Part shown: one piece after another, positions 55,973-64,000 of the stretch
Layout of the letters: each line of letters opens with the position of its first letter
Position numbering within the stretch: the stretch's first letter is position 1
DNA from: an uncultured Sutterella sp.
GTDB lineage: Bacteria > Pseudomonadota > Gammaproteobacteria > Burkholderiales > Burkholderiaceae_F
Assembly (NCBI GenBank): GCA_905197905.1
Contig: CAJKAP010000010.1
Coordinates: 40,014 to 104,013 of the forward strand
Reading direction: 5' to 3'
Length of the DNA stretch: 64,000 bases
Made by a program: the position numbers and the translations under genes
The notes under the pieces: generated by a model
The model's database searches: none
What the model was told of the DNA's origin: nothing
The model's input: only the letters and a program-made list of their open reading frames with translations

Positions 55973-57385
55973 TTAAGCCGTAACTTGAGCGGTTTCCTGA
56001 GCTTCGTGCGCTTCCACAGAAGAGCGGAAGAACTTTTCATAGAGGAACCAACCAATGATCGGTACGATCACACCCAAGAGAGCGGTCTTCGGATCGTTGA
56101 TGATGGTGTTGATGGTCAACCCAATCATAATGGCGATGATGAAGTACACAGAGAATGGGTAGAACCACACACGATAGGGGCGTTCCATCGTCGGATATTT
56201 TCTGCGAAGCATGATGACGGAGTAGAACGTCATGCCGTGAAAGACCATCCCAACGACTGCAACCAAACTCGTCAATTCAGAAAGGTTACGGAAGCAGATT
56301 AAAAGGATTGCCACACCGGAGGAAGCCAAAATGGCGTTCACAGGAGTGCGATAAGTGGGGTGCAATTTGGCGCAAGACTGGAAGAAAGCGCCGTCACGAG
56401 CCATGGCGTAGTACATACGCGGGAAGACCATCACGCAGCCAGAGAGCGAGCTGAACATCGCGAGCACCATGGCCGCACCCACAATAACGAGCCCTGTGCT
56501 ACCAAAGGTGGATTCCGCAGCAGCCGTGCCAAGGTAGTAGTTACCACCCTGAATCATGTGGGCGATCGTATCGAACGGCAACACGCGGAAGATAGCGTAG
56601 TTAAAGAGCACGTAGAGAATCGTCACACCGATGATCGAGGTCATCATCGCAAGCGGAATGTTGCGGTGCGGATTGCGGATTTCTTCGGCAATCACGTTCA
56701 AATTCGTCCACCCTTCATAGGCCCAGAGGGTCGCGATCACGGCAAAACCAATCATGGAGAGAATCGTGCCAATCGAAGGCATCTCTGCAGGCATCGTGAG
56801 AAGGTCAGGGTGTTCCGTTCCCATGAAAAGACCTGCGAAGAGAATGAGCGCGATCGGAAGGAGCTTCAAAATCATGAAGAGGTTATTGACCCAGGCAGCG
56901 TTGCGCACTCCGCGAATATTGATCCAGGAAAGAGCCACGACAGCGGTAATAGCAATCGCTTTTTGCGCAAGAGAGTCAAGCGGCACAAAGGTGGCAAGAG
57001 CTGAAGCGAAAGCCACACCCAACGCTGCAATAGAGCCAGAGTTACCTAAGGTGAAATTTGCAAACCCAGAGATAAACGCGACGCGTTCTCCATAGGTTTC
57101 ACGAAGGTAGACGTAGTTGCCACCAGCCTTTGGCATCATGGCGCCAAGCTCTGCGTAGCAAAGGCCGCTCAAGAGAGTGACTAAGCCACCGATGAGCCAA
57201 ACGAGGAGGGCGAGCCCAGGGCTCATGCCACTGCGCTCAAGGACGATAGCGCCGATATAAAAAATACCGGAACCAATCATAATGCCAGCGAGGATAGACA
57301 TCCCGCCGCCCAAGCCGATCTCACGGCGAAGCTCTGTGGCTTCAGAAGACAGGCGTTCAATATTGTTTTGCGTGACTTGCGTCAT
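55973..57385 (-). CDS. APC-family amino acid permease, probably for lysine
   Basis: A 470-residue inner-membrane transporter with about 12 helices. The first helix has the APC substrate motif GIMIGSGIFYIGA, followed by CYAELGAMMPKAGGNYVYLRETYG. Helix 6 has IATLWAYEGWTNLNVIAEEIRNPHRNIP. It looks closest to the LAT-like (SteT) branch. A lysine riboswitch with terminator lies directly upstream on the same strand, so the likely substrate is lysine or a related basic amino acid. The direction (uptake or exchange) is unknown. AAAGGTG precedes the start. Confidence 0.88.
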   Translation of the reverse strand: MTQVTQNNIERLSSEATELRREIGLGGGMSILAGIMIGSGIFYIGAIVLERSGMSPGLALLVWLIGGLVTLLSGLCYAELGAMMPKAGGNYVYLRETYGERVAFISGFANFTLGNSGSIAALGVAFASALATFVPLDSLAQKAIAITAVVALSWINIRGVRNAAWVNNLFMILKLLPIALILFAGLFMGTEHPDLLTMPAEMPSIGTILSMIGFAVIATLWAYEGWTNLNVIAEEIRNPHRNIPLAMMTSIIGVTILYVLFNYAIFRVLPFDTIAHMIQGGNYYLGTAAAESTFGSTGLVIVGAAMVLAMFSSLSGCVMVFPRMYYAMARDGAFFQSCAKLHPTYRTPVNAILASSGVAILLICFRNLSELTSLVAVVGMVFHGMTFYSVIMLRRKYPTMERPYRVWFYPFSVYFIIAIMIGLTINTIINDPKTALLGVIVPIIGWFLYEKFFRSSVEAHEAQETAQVTA

Positions 57386-57430
57386 GGTGCACCTTTTTTC
57401 GAGAATTTAGGGATCGATTTTTTGTAAGCG

Positions 57431-57458
57431 AAAAAAAAGTTGCATCCATCGATGCAAC
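57431..57458 (-). terminator. Riboswitch expression-platform terminator
   Basis: On the minus strand GTTGCATC-GATG-GATGCAAC is followed by eight or more T residues, 45 bp before the permease start. Confidence 0.85.
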
Positions 57459-57542
57459 CATGATTCGCCCATCCCTTCAAAAGGTGCGGGCCGGATGTCC
57501 GTTTCGTCCCCAGACGAGTGGCCAGACAATCCGTAGGTGTCA

Positions 57543-57712
57543 TCGATAGCTCCTCCAGTGGCCGATGGCTCACTGGGAGTCATGAAGATGTTTTCCTCAT
57601 GCCCAACTACAACAAGGATTACAAGTCCTTGCGGTTTCGGCGGTTTGACCTTTCACTTGCGTCTTAGGGTGTCCCCTCGGCAGAGCTACTCATTCGCACC
57701 GCGCCTCTATCC
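57543..57712 (-). ncRNA. Lysine riboswitch (L box) aptamer
   Basis: On the minus strand the element opens GGATAGAGGCGCGG, then has GAGTAG, GAGGGGAC, CCGCCGAAACCGC and closes with CACTGGAGGAGCTATC. GATAG and CTATC form P1. These match the conserved L-box core (AGAGGYGCR, AGUA, GCCGAA, GGAGGRCUAUC). Length and position before an intrinsic terminator and an amino acid permease fit. High lysine should favour termination and shut off the permease. Confidence 0.88.
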
Positions 57713-57846
57713 AACTTTCATTATTTACTTTGCCAGAAATTTCCCTTCCGTGTGAAGGAAATAGAGGCAACTTTAGGAAAACACAAAGTAACTAAGGACT
57801 TTTCGCTAATAGAGAGTGATTAGAGGCGGTTTTTTGAGGGGTTGGA

Positions 57847-57868
57847 ACCCTAAAGTTGAAGGTAGGGT
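57847..57868. promoter_or_regulatory. Dyad with MerR-type half-site
   Basis: ACCCTA and TAGGGT flank AAGTTGAAGG. The AAGTTGAAGGTAG stretch repeats a half-site of the MerR dyads at 61086-61115. It lies about 160 bp upstream of the MerR-type promoter at 58028. Confidence 0.4.
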
Positions 57869-58027
57869 GCGGGATACTTAGGAAAGCGAGAAAGTCTCTC
57901 AAAACCTTGATTTCACTGAGGAAATAGTGAAAGGAAGTGACTAGGAAAAGGATAGATCAGTCGCTAGCCTCCCAAAAAAGAGCAATTTTTGTCCAAAACT
58001 TCCCGAAAAACGTCAGGGTTAACCCCG

Positions 58028-58058
58028 TTGACTTGCAGGTAACCTTCAAGCATAAAGT
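58028..58058 (+). promoter_or_regulatory. MerR-type promoter of the first FMN/FAD reductase
   Basis: TTGACT (58028-58033), a 19-bp spacer and TAAAGT (58053-58058). The long spacer is the hallmark of MerR-activated promoters. CTTGCAGGTAACCTTCAAG (58032-58050), a near-perfect dyad, fills the spacer. Confidence 0.75.
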
Positions 58059-58115
58059 TAGCCCTACGTCGTTTTTATTTATTGCGAAGCGTTTTTCGCT
58101 CAATCGAGGTTAACA

Positions 58116-60077
58116 ATGACAAAAGAACTTTCGCGTCGTGCCTTTTTGCGCACGGGTTTAGTCAGTGGCGCGACTCTCGCAACCACGTCTCTTGCTCAGG
58201 CAGCAACGGGAATCTATAAGCCTGGGACCTATTCGGCCAAGGCTGCTGGGATCGGTGACGTGACAGTCACAATGACCTTTGATGCCAATAAGATTACGAA
58301 CGTTGTGTTGGATGTAGGTAACGAAACGCCGTCTATTGGTCAAGCTGCAGCAGAAACCTTGAAGCGCAACTTAATGGTGGCGCAGAGCGCAGAAATTGAT
58401 GGCGTTTCTGGCGCAACGATCACTTCCCGCGCTGTGCAAAAGGCGGCCGCGAAGTGTATCGCTCAGGCCCGCGGTGAAATCCCCGTGGAAGTGATCACTA
58501 AGACTGAAGAAAAAGACGACGGAGATTGGTTGGGTAAACCGCCTGAAATCGCGGAAAAAGAGATTCGCGCGACGCACGACACTGATATTCTCGTTGTCGG
58601 TTGTGGCACTGGTGGGATGTTTGCTGTGGCTGCGGCTGCCGAAGCTGGCGCAAAAGTGATTGCGATTGAACGCTTCACGACGGGCGCAGGTGTGCGTAAG
58701 CACCTTGGTGCTATCGGCTCGCGTTACCAGAAAAAAGATGGCGTCAAAGTTGATAAATTCGATTTCATCACGATGGCAACGCTTTATGCAGCAGGGCACT
58801 TGCAGCAAGACTTGGTGAAACTTTGGTGCGACCAGTCTGGCGAAGCGATTGACTGGATTGGTGATCGTTTAGCAGAAAAAGGCATTAACTACGCTTACCA
58901 GCCAGACGATCCTGATATTCATACGCGTTATGGCGTTTTCCCGATTGGTCATGTGCCAGTCACAAAGGATGGGCAAAATCTTAAAAACAAGATGGAAACC
59001 TATAACATCTTGCATGAGTACTCTGTGAAGCACGGCGCGCGTTTTGACTACGGTATGAAGATGGTCAAGCTCGAAAAGAAAGGTGCTCGAGTGACGGGTT
59101 GTATTGCACAGGACGCTGACGGCAAGTATGTGCGCTATAACGCTAAGAAGGGCGTGATTGTAGCGACGGGCGGTTACGCACACAACATGAAGATGATGGA
59201 AGCTCTGCAGCCGTGGAACTTGCGTATCAGCGGTCTCAATGGTGCTATGCCTGGCGCCTTGGGCGACGGGATTCGTGCTTGTCTTTGGGTGGGTGCGAAG
59301 ATGGATGAAACGCACTCTGCCATGGTGTTTGACCGCTGCGCATTGCGTCCCAATCAGGAGCCTGGTGTTGCCACGATGAAAACGGGCGACACGGGTCTTT
59401 TCTGGATGGGTTCTCAGCCCTGGCTCAAGGTGAACGCAGAAGGTAAGCGTTTCATGAACGAATCGGGCACTTATGAAAACATTCTCCATACGGACGAATA
59501 CCAGAAGGGGCATTGCCACTACACGATTTTTGATGCCAACTGGGCGAAGTATGTTGAACAATTCAAAACGCACGGCTGTGGTCGTTTAACGCCCTTTGCT
59601 AATGGCGTGCCGCCGAGCCGCTCTATTGATCGCACGCAAAATAAAGATTTGCCACAGTACCTTGAAAAGGGCTATGTGGTGAAGGCCGATACGATTGAAG
59701 AGTTGGCACAGAAGTTAGGCTTACCAGTTGACGCGTTGAAAGCCACCGTTGCTCGCAATAACGAACTCTACAAGAAGGGAGAAGACGTTGATTACGGCAA
59801 GGAAAAGCATCGCCTCTCTCCTGTAGACCAGGCGCCTTTCTATGGGGCAAAGAACGCAGGTTGGTTACTTTGCACGATGGACGGCATTCAGATCAACACC
59901 GAGATGAACGCGATCGACACGGAAGGTAACCCCATCCCTGGTCTTTATGTGGTGGGTAACGATAGCGGTGGTTATTTTGCCAACGAATATCCGAACCTCT
60001 CCACGGGTATGGCCGCGGGTCGCACGGCAACGTTTGGTCGTATCGCAGGACGCACCCTTGCGAAGACCAAAGCCTAA
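58116..60077 (+). CDS. Tat-exported FMN-bind/FAD reductase, paralogue A
   Basis: A 653-residue reductase. The Tat signal is MTKELSRRAFLRTGLVSGAT. The FMN-bind domain has SGAT at 98-101 (Thr101 likely flavinylated). FAD motif GCGTGG is at 162-167. The C-terminal active-site region reads WLLCTMDGIQIN and GNDSGGYFANEYPNLSTGMAAGR. The fumarate-type His and Arg motifs are missing and a Tyr-rich segment takes their place, so a different substrate is expected. It is paralogous to 61394-63355, with the same length and a shared upstream region. A MerR-type promoter and adjacent MerR gene indicate induction by a small molecule, possibly the substrate. Confidence 0.87.
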   Translation: MTKELSRRAFLRTGLVSGATLATTSLAQAATGIYKPGTYSAKAAGIGDVTVTMTFDANKITNVVLDVGNETPSIGQAAAETLKRNLMVAQSAEIDGVSGATITSRAVQKAAAKCIAQARGEIPVEVITKTEEKDDGDWLGKPPEIAEKEIRATHDTDILVVGCGTGGMFAVAAAAEAGAKVIAIERFTTGAGVRKHLGAIGSRYQKKDGVKVDKFDFITMATLYAAGHLQQDLVKLWCDQSGEAIDWIGDRLAEKGINYAYQPDDPDIHTRYGVFPIGHVPVTKDGQNLKNKMETYNILHEYSVKHGARFDYGMKMVKLEKKGARVTGCIAQDADGKYVRYNAKKGVIVATGGYAHNMKMMEALQPWNLRISGLNGAMPGALGDGIRACLWVGAKMDETHSAMVFDRCALRPNQEPGVATMKTGDTGLFWMGSQPWLKVNAEGKRFMNESGTYENILHTDEYQKGHCHYTIFDANWAKYVEQFKTHGCGRLTPFANGVPPSRSIDRTQNKDLPQYLEKGYVVKADTIEELAQKLGLPVDALKATVARNNELYKKGEDVDYGKEKHRLSPVDQAPFYGAKNAGWLLCTMDGIQINTEMNAIDTEGNPIPGLYVVGNDSGGYFANEYPNLSTGMAAGRTATFGRIAGRTLAKTKA

Positions 60078-60117
60078 AAGAGAAGCTTTAGGTTCTCATC
60101 ATTGAGAAAAGCCCTGA

Positions 60118-60150
60118 ACTCTCGCCTCGACTTTCGAGGCGGGAGGTTTT
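60118..60150. terminator. Terminator between paralogue A and merR
   Basis: CTCGCCTCGA pairs with TCGAGGCGGGAG and is followed by TTTTTC on the plus strand. Confidence 0.75.
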
Positions 60151-60984
60151 TCAATCTTCAATCGGAATAAGAGAGCGGCCGATACGTTGCTGGATTTTGC
60201 CTTCCGCTGAGGAAAGACGCATTTCACTCAGGATGAGGAAGTCGCCCGTTGGGCGCAGACCAAGACGCTTGAGCTGTAAAAGCGCAGGGTTTTGTCCCGT
60301 AATCATCGCGCGAGAACCAAAGGCTTCTGGCAAATTAGCGAAATGAAAGACAAAAGCCTTTTTAAAGGGGAGTTTGATTACGGCTTCGTTGAGTGGAAGC
60401 CCATAGCGCTTGAGCATACTATCGGGCACTGCGATTCCCCAAGAGGTTTCTCCTGGTTGGAGATTCTCGTTAAGCGGAACATGAAGCGCGATTTTAGTGA
60501 CTGGGAGCCAAGAGAGCCAATCGTTCAGAATCTCATAAATATGCTCATCAGGCAAAAAGTCTGTCATATGAGAGTGTGGCAGAAAATAGTAAGGCTCAAT
60601 TTCAGTAACTTCCCAGTCCACAGGCTTTTCTACGCGCTTTTGAAACCATGCCTCTAGACGCTTTTGCTCTTCAATCACACTTTGAATACGCACGAGCTCT
60701 TTAGAGAGTGCCTCGGTTTGCTCAGAGAGATTTGCCATCGCTTCCTCGGGCGAGAGATCGAACTGTGCCTGCATTTCTTTCACACTCATCCCGTAGTTGC
60801 GAAGACGCAAAAATTCCATCACCAAGGCGGCTTGTTGGAAATTGTAGTAGCGGTATCCACTTTCCGAAGGTTGCGCCTTCAAAAGCCCATTGCTTTCGTA
60901 GTGCTTGAGATAGGTAGTGGAGACGCCAAGGAATTTAGCGAAATCACCAATGCGATATTTTTTCGATTTAGGCAAGAAATCCAT
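60151..60984 (-). CDS. MerR-family regulator with GyrI-like effector domain
   Basis: A 277-residue activator. The N-terminal MerR helix-turn-helix and wing (about 10-50; YRIGDFAKFLGVSTTYLKHYESNGLL, SGYRYYN) is followed by a coiled-coil dimer helix (about 70-120). The C-terminal half (about 125-277) looks like a GyrI-type small-molecule-binding domain. It lacks the Cys pattern of metal-sensing MerR proteins, so an organic effector is expected. It lies between two paralogous reductase genes, both with 19-bp-spaced promoters, which makes them its likely targets. Confidence 0.88.
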   Translation of the reverse strand: MDFLPKSKKYRIGDFAKFLGVSTTYLKHYESNGLLKAQPSESGYRYYNFQQAALVMEFLRLRNYGMSVKEMQAQFDLSPEEAMANLSEQTEALSKELVRIQSVIEEQKRLEAWFQKRVEKPVDWEVTEIEPYYFLPHSHMTDFLPDEHIYEILNDWLSWLPVTKIALHVPLNENLQPGETSWGIAVPDSMLKRYGLPLNEAVIKLPFKKAFVFHFANLPEAFGSRAMITGQNPALLQLKRLGLRPTGDFLILSEMRLSSAEGKIQQRIGRSLIPIED

Positions 60985-61024
60985 ATGAGCAAAGCGTGAA
61001 GGAATGAGTTAATCGAGACTTTCC

Positions 61025-61030
61025 ATTATA
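61025..61030 (-). promoter_or_regulatory. -10 element of merR
   Basis: TATAAT on the minus strand, 40 bp before the merR start. No good -35 is visible, which suits an activated promoter. Confidence 0.4.
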
Positions 61031-61085
61031 GAAATTCTTCACTTCTCGAAAATGGTTTTTCTTTTTTGGTAAGAAACTTCTCCAA

Positions 61086-61115
61086 GTTGGAGGCTACCTT
61101 CAACTTGAAGGTAGC
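61086..61115. promoter_or_regulatory. Overlapping MerR-type dyads upstream of merR
   Basis: GTTGGAGGCTACCTTCAAC (61086-61104) has the same pattern, TTGnAGGnnACCTnCAA, as the spacer dyad at 58032. It overlaps GCTACCTTCAA-C-TTGAAGGTAGC (61093-61115), a perfect 11-1-11 dyad. Likely MerR binding sites for autoregulation. The rest of the 60985-61393 gap has no gene. Confidence 0.6.
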
Positions 61116-61305
61116 AAGAAGCTTCAAGAGAGGTAAGTGATTGATTTTATTGAGGAAATTCTCTATATATCCGTCATATCTAAGCTAGAAGATGAGGTAA
61201 TCTAGTTCTTATAGCTATTCAAAATTCACCATTAGGGGGAGTTGTCGCGACTTTTCCTTCTAAAAACACGAAAAAATTTAGGGAAAATCCTAGGGTCTTT
61301 TGCCG

Positions 61306-61336
61306 TTGACTTGAAGGCAACATGCAGTCTTAAAGT
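61306..61336 (+). promoter_or_regulatory. MerR-type promoter of the second FMN/FAD reductase
   Basis: TTGACT (61306-61311), a 19-bp spacer and TAAAGT (61331-61336), the same elements and spacing as at 58028. The spacer dyad CTTGAAGGCAACATGCAGT is less perfect, so the response may differ. Confidence 0.7.
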
Positions 61337-61393
61337 TCTTCTTACGTTGTTTTTATTCATCGCGAATCGTTTTTCGCTCAATCGAGGTCAACA

Positions 61394-63355
61394 ATGACAA
61401 AAGAACTTTCTCGTCGTGCCTTTTTACGCACGGGTTTAGTTAGTGGTGCGACTTTGGCCGCATCTCCTCTTGTTCACGCTGCTGGTGGTATCTATAAGCC
61501 CGGCACGTATTCGGCCAAGGCATCTGGCATTGGTGACGTGACCGTCACGATGACGTTTGATGAAAATAAGATCACAAACGTTGTATTGGACGTCGCAAAC
61601 GAAACGCCCTCTATTGGTCAGGCTGCTGCAGAAACCTTGAAGAAGCAGTTGATGAGTCTTCAGGGCGCTGAAATTGACGGTGTCTCTGGCGCTACGATCA
61701 CGTCTCGCGCTGTGCATCAGGCAGCTGCCAAGTGTATCGCTCAGGCCCGCGGTGAAATCCCCGTGGAAGTGATCACCAAGAGTGAAGAAAAGGATGACGG
61801 CGATTGGTTGGGTAAAGCCCCTGAAATTGCTGAAAAAGATATTGTTGCCACGCACAACACCGATATTCTCGTGGTGGGCTGCGGTACGGGCGGTATGTTT
61901 GCTGTTGCTTCCGCTGCTGAAGCCGGCGGCAAGGTGATCGGGATTGATCGCTTTGCAGTGGGTACTGGTGTGCGCGAAGACTTGGGTGCTATTGATTCGC
62001 GCTACCAGAAGAAGTGGGGCACGAAGATCGACAAGTTCGATTTCATCACGATGGCAACGCTTTACGCAGGCGGTCACATTCAGCAGGACTTGGTGAAGCT
62101 CTGGTGTGATAAGTCTGGCGGCGTGATTGATTGGCTAGGTGATCGCTTGGAAGAACGTGGCATTGAACTTTGGCACGAATCGGGCGACAAAGATGACCAT
62201 ACTCGTTATGAACACTTTGCCACTGGTCACTCTCCACGCATTCCGCGTGATGCTAATGGTAAGAAAGTCACGAGCATCAACAATGTGCTCTATGACTACG
62301 CTGTGAAGCACGGTGCGCGCTTTGACTATGGCATGAAGATGGTCAAGCTCGAAAAGAAGAATGGCCGCGTCACGGGCTGTATTGCTCAAAATGGTGACGG
62401 CAAGTACGTTCGCTACAACGCCAAGAAGGGCGTGATTGTAGCAACGGGTGGCTATGCTAAGAACTACAAAATGATGGAAGCGCTCCAGCCTTGGAACTTG
62501 CGCATCATTGGTCGTACTGGCGCTATGCCAGGTGCTGTGGGTGACGGTATCCGCGCTTGCCTCTGGGTAGGGGCCAAGATGGATGAAACTCACTCCGCGA
62601 TGATGTTTGACCGCTGCGCGATTCGCCCTGACCAGAAACCTGGTGTGGATACGATCAAGAGTGGCGATACGGGCTTTTTCTGGATGGGCTCTCAGCCTTG
62701 GCTCAAGGTGAATGCCGAAGGTAAGCGCTTCATGAATGAATCGGGTACCTATGAAAACATTCTCCATGCGGACGAATACCAGAAGGATCACTGCCACTAT
62801 TCGATCTTTGATAGCAATTGGCCCAAGTACGCAGAGCAATTCAAGATGCACGGCTGCTCGCGTCTCTTCCCGTTTGAAAACGGTGCGGATCCCAACCGAC
62901 TCTGGAAGAACATTCTCGATAAGGAATTGCCAGCTTTAGTGGAAAAGGGCTTCGTGATGAAGGCTGACACGATTGAAGAGTTAGCCAAGAAGTTGGGTCT
63001 TCCTGTGGACGCTTTAAAGGCGACTGTGGCTCGTAACAACGAACTCTATAAGAAGGGCGAAGACGTTGACTACGGTAAAGAAAAGCACCGTCTCTCCCCA
63101 GTTGATCAGGGTCCGTTCTACGGCGCGAAGAACACTGGCTGGTTGCTCTGCACGATGGACGGTATTCAGATCAATACCGACATGAACGCCATTGACACGG
63201 AAGGTAACCCCATTCCTGGTCTTTACGTGATCGGTAACGATAGCGGCAGCTATTTCGCGAACGAATACCCCAACTTGGCAACAGGTATGGCTTGCGGCCG
63301 TACGGTTACCTTTGGTCGACTCGTGGGTATCGCCCTCGCTAAGGCAAAAGCATAA
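61394..63355 (+). CDS. Tat-exported FMN-bind/FAD reductase, paralogue B
   Basis: A 653-residue reductase with the same architecture as paralogue A: Tat signal MTKELSRRAFLRTGLVSGAT, FMN-bind SGAT at about 98-101, FAD GCGTGG at about 162-167, and GNDSGSYFANEYPNLATGMACGR in the active-site region. The proteins differ most in about residues 180-310 (for example LEERGIELWHESGDKDDHTRYEH here), the part expected to cap the active site, so substrate preference may have diverged. Followed by a porin gene. Confidence 0.87.
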   Translation: MTKELSRRAFLRTGLVSGATLAASPLVHAAGGIYKPGTYSAKASGIGDVTVTMTFDENKITNVVLDVANETPSIGQAAAETLKKQLMSLQGAEIDGVSGATITSRAVHQAAAKCIAQARGEIPVEVITKSEEKDDGDWLGKAPEIAEKDIVATHNTDILVVGCGTGGMFAVASAAEAGGKVIGIDRFAVGTGVREDLGAIDSRYQKKWGTKIDKFDFITMATLYAGGHIQQDLVKLWCDKSGGVIDWLGDRLEERGIELWHESGDKDDHTRYEHFATGHSPRIPRDANGKKVTSINNVLYDYAVKHGARFDYGMKMVKLEKKNGRVTGCIAQNGDGKYVRYNAKKGVIVATGGYAKNYKMMEALQPWNLRIIGRTGAMPGAVGDGIRACLWVGAKMDETHSAMMFDRCAIRPDQKPGVDTIKSGDTGFFWMGSQPWLKVNAEGKRFMNESGTYENILHADEYQKDHCHYSIFDSNWPKYAEQFKMHGCSRLFPFENGADPNRLWKNILDKELPALVEKGFVMKADTIEELAKKLGLPVDALKATVARNNELYKKGEDVDYGKEKHRLSPVDQGPFYGAKNTGWLLCTMDGIQINTDMNAIDTEGNPIPGLYVIGNDSGSYFANEYPNLATGMACGRTVTFGRLVGIALAKAKA

Positions 63356-63386
63356 AAAAGCTTAGTCCCCTCTAGAGGCTCGCGCG

Positions 63387-63410
63387 CTGTGACAAGGCGA
63401 GAGGTCACAG
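63387..63410. repeat. Hairpin between paralogue B and the porin
   Basis: CTGTGAC and GTCACAG are perfect arms around 10 bp. No T tract follows, so it is not a clear terminator. Confidence 0.4.
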
Positions 63411-63533
63411 TGTGCGATGCCTCTGGAAATGCTTTAAACAAAAATCAAACCTCTTTTTTAGACCTCCCGGCTTTGGAGAGTGGCACGGGAAAAAGTCACT
63501 CCCGGAAAGCCGATTCAACCAAGGAAAACTCAA

Positions 63534-63986
63534 ATGAAAATCCGCTTATTCTCTGCCGCCGTGGCTGCGCTCATGGCAACGGCATCGATGTGTGCGTCTG
63601 CCACAAACGTCGAGCTCTATGGCATTGTTGACTATGGTATGTCCATTCAAAACCGCTCTTATGTCGGTCAAGATAGCACGACTACGACTGCGCTGAAGTC
63701 TGGTCAATACAATGGCTCGCGCTGGGGCATCCGTGGCACGGAAGAACTTGGCAACGGCTTGAAAGTGGGCTTTGTGCTTGAAAATGGCTTTGATGCTGAT
63801 ACGGGTGCGATGAAGAGCGGTCGTCTCTTTGGTCGTGATGCACGTCTCTTTGTGGAAGGTGCTTTTGGTCACATCGCTTTTGGTCGTATGGGGCCAGAAA
63901 TTGGCTGTACGGGTCCTTATGCTCGCTTTGGTCGTTGGGTCAACCCACGGCGAACGCACGGCATCTTCTGCAGGCCACTCTCCTAG
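63534..63986 (+). pseudogene. Outer-membrane porin, truncated or frameshifted near the window end
   Basis: The ATG at 63534 has AAGGA upstream. The signal MKIRLFSAAVAALMATASMCASA and the porin opening TNVELYGIVDYGMS, then RWGIRGTEELGNGLKVGF and GRLFGRDARLFVEGAFGHIAFGRMGP, are typical and align with the porin at 54632. After about VNP (near 63948) the frame reads RRTHGIFCRPLS and stops at 63986, after only 150 residues. None of the three forward frames in the last 50 bases looks like porin. Either the gene is broken or the sequence near the edge is unreliable. Confidence 0.6.
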
Positions 63987-64000
63987 GATTCACTAATCAC

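Noticed and set aside
63387..63410. Crp site between paralogue B and the porin
   Set aside because: TGTGA and TCACA are 12 bp apart, not 6, so it fits a hairpin rather than a Crp operator.

Overview
The window looks like a chromosomal stretch of an anaerobic or microaerophilic gut betaproteobacterium, most likely Sutterellaceae (Parasutterella or Turicimonas type). The clues are moderate GC, betaproteobacterial trimeric porins, a leuABCD operon, a periplasmic nitrate reductase, and above all an unusual density of exported flavin reductases and small c-type cytochromes. The genus is an inference from gene content. No rRNA, tRNA, CRISPR array, insertion sequence or phage gene was recognised.

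Layout: 1-2.7 kb holds nitrosative-stress and haem/hemerythrin genes (DUF438 protein, ric) and a NarL-type response regulator. 2.8-5.3 kb is an FMN/FAD reductase with a TetR regulator. 5.7-10.7 kb holds lipoproteins, orphan genes and a nitroreductase. 11.2-15.3 kb is a large autotransporter gene broken by one in-frame TGA. 15.5-19.3 kb is a porin plus flavoprotein with a divergent Crp/Fnr regulator. 19.4-25.0 kb is a TtrSR-like two-component system with two flavoproteins. 25.4-28.9 kb is a three-gene membrane cytochrome module. 28.9-32.7 kb holds transport and peptide catabolism (EamA, M20 peptidase, iadA). 32.8-35.0 kb is a split flavocytochrome. 35.2-40.1 kb holds small envelope genes, an iron alcohol dehydrogenase, a DUF1275 protein and ilvD. 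40.4-43.6 kb is napAB. 44-46.8 kb holds dps, a MetQ-like protein and yccF. 47-51.9 kb is leuABCD. 52.5-55.8 kb is a second split flavocytochrome plus porin. 55.9-57.7 kb is a riboswitch-controlled amino-acid permease. 58.1-64 kb holds two tandem FMN/FAD reductase paralogues around a MerR regulator, then a disrupted porin.

The unifying theme is anaerobic respiration. Eight exported flavoproteins of the fumarate/urocanate reductase superfamily lie within 64 kb. They differ in their redox modules: covalent FMN domain, partner tetraheme cytochrome, or none. They differ in export route (Sec or Tat) and in active-site motifs. Several have a different class of local regulator (TetR, Crp/Fnr, TtrSR-like, MerR), and candidate operators are visible for most of these. 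The simplest reading is a set of respiratory reductases for different organic electron acceptors, each induced separately, with porins for uptake and shared quinol-to-periplasm electron delivery.

Biosynthesis and transport genes add clear RNA-level control: an ilvD leader-peptide attenuator, a lysine riboswitch before an APC permease, and a possible mini-leader attenuator before iadA. A NarL-type 7-2-7 site lies upstream of napA, and similar sites lie in the leader of the window's NarL-like regulator.
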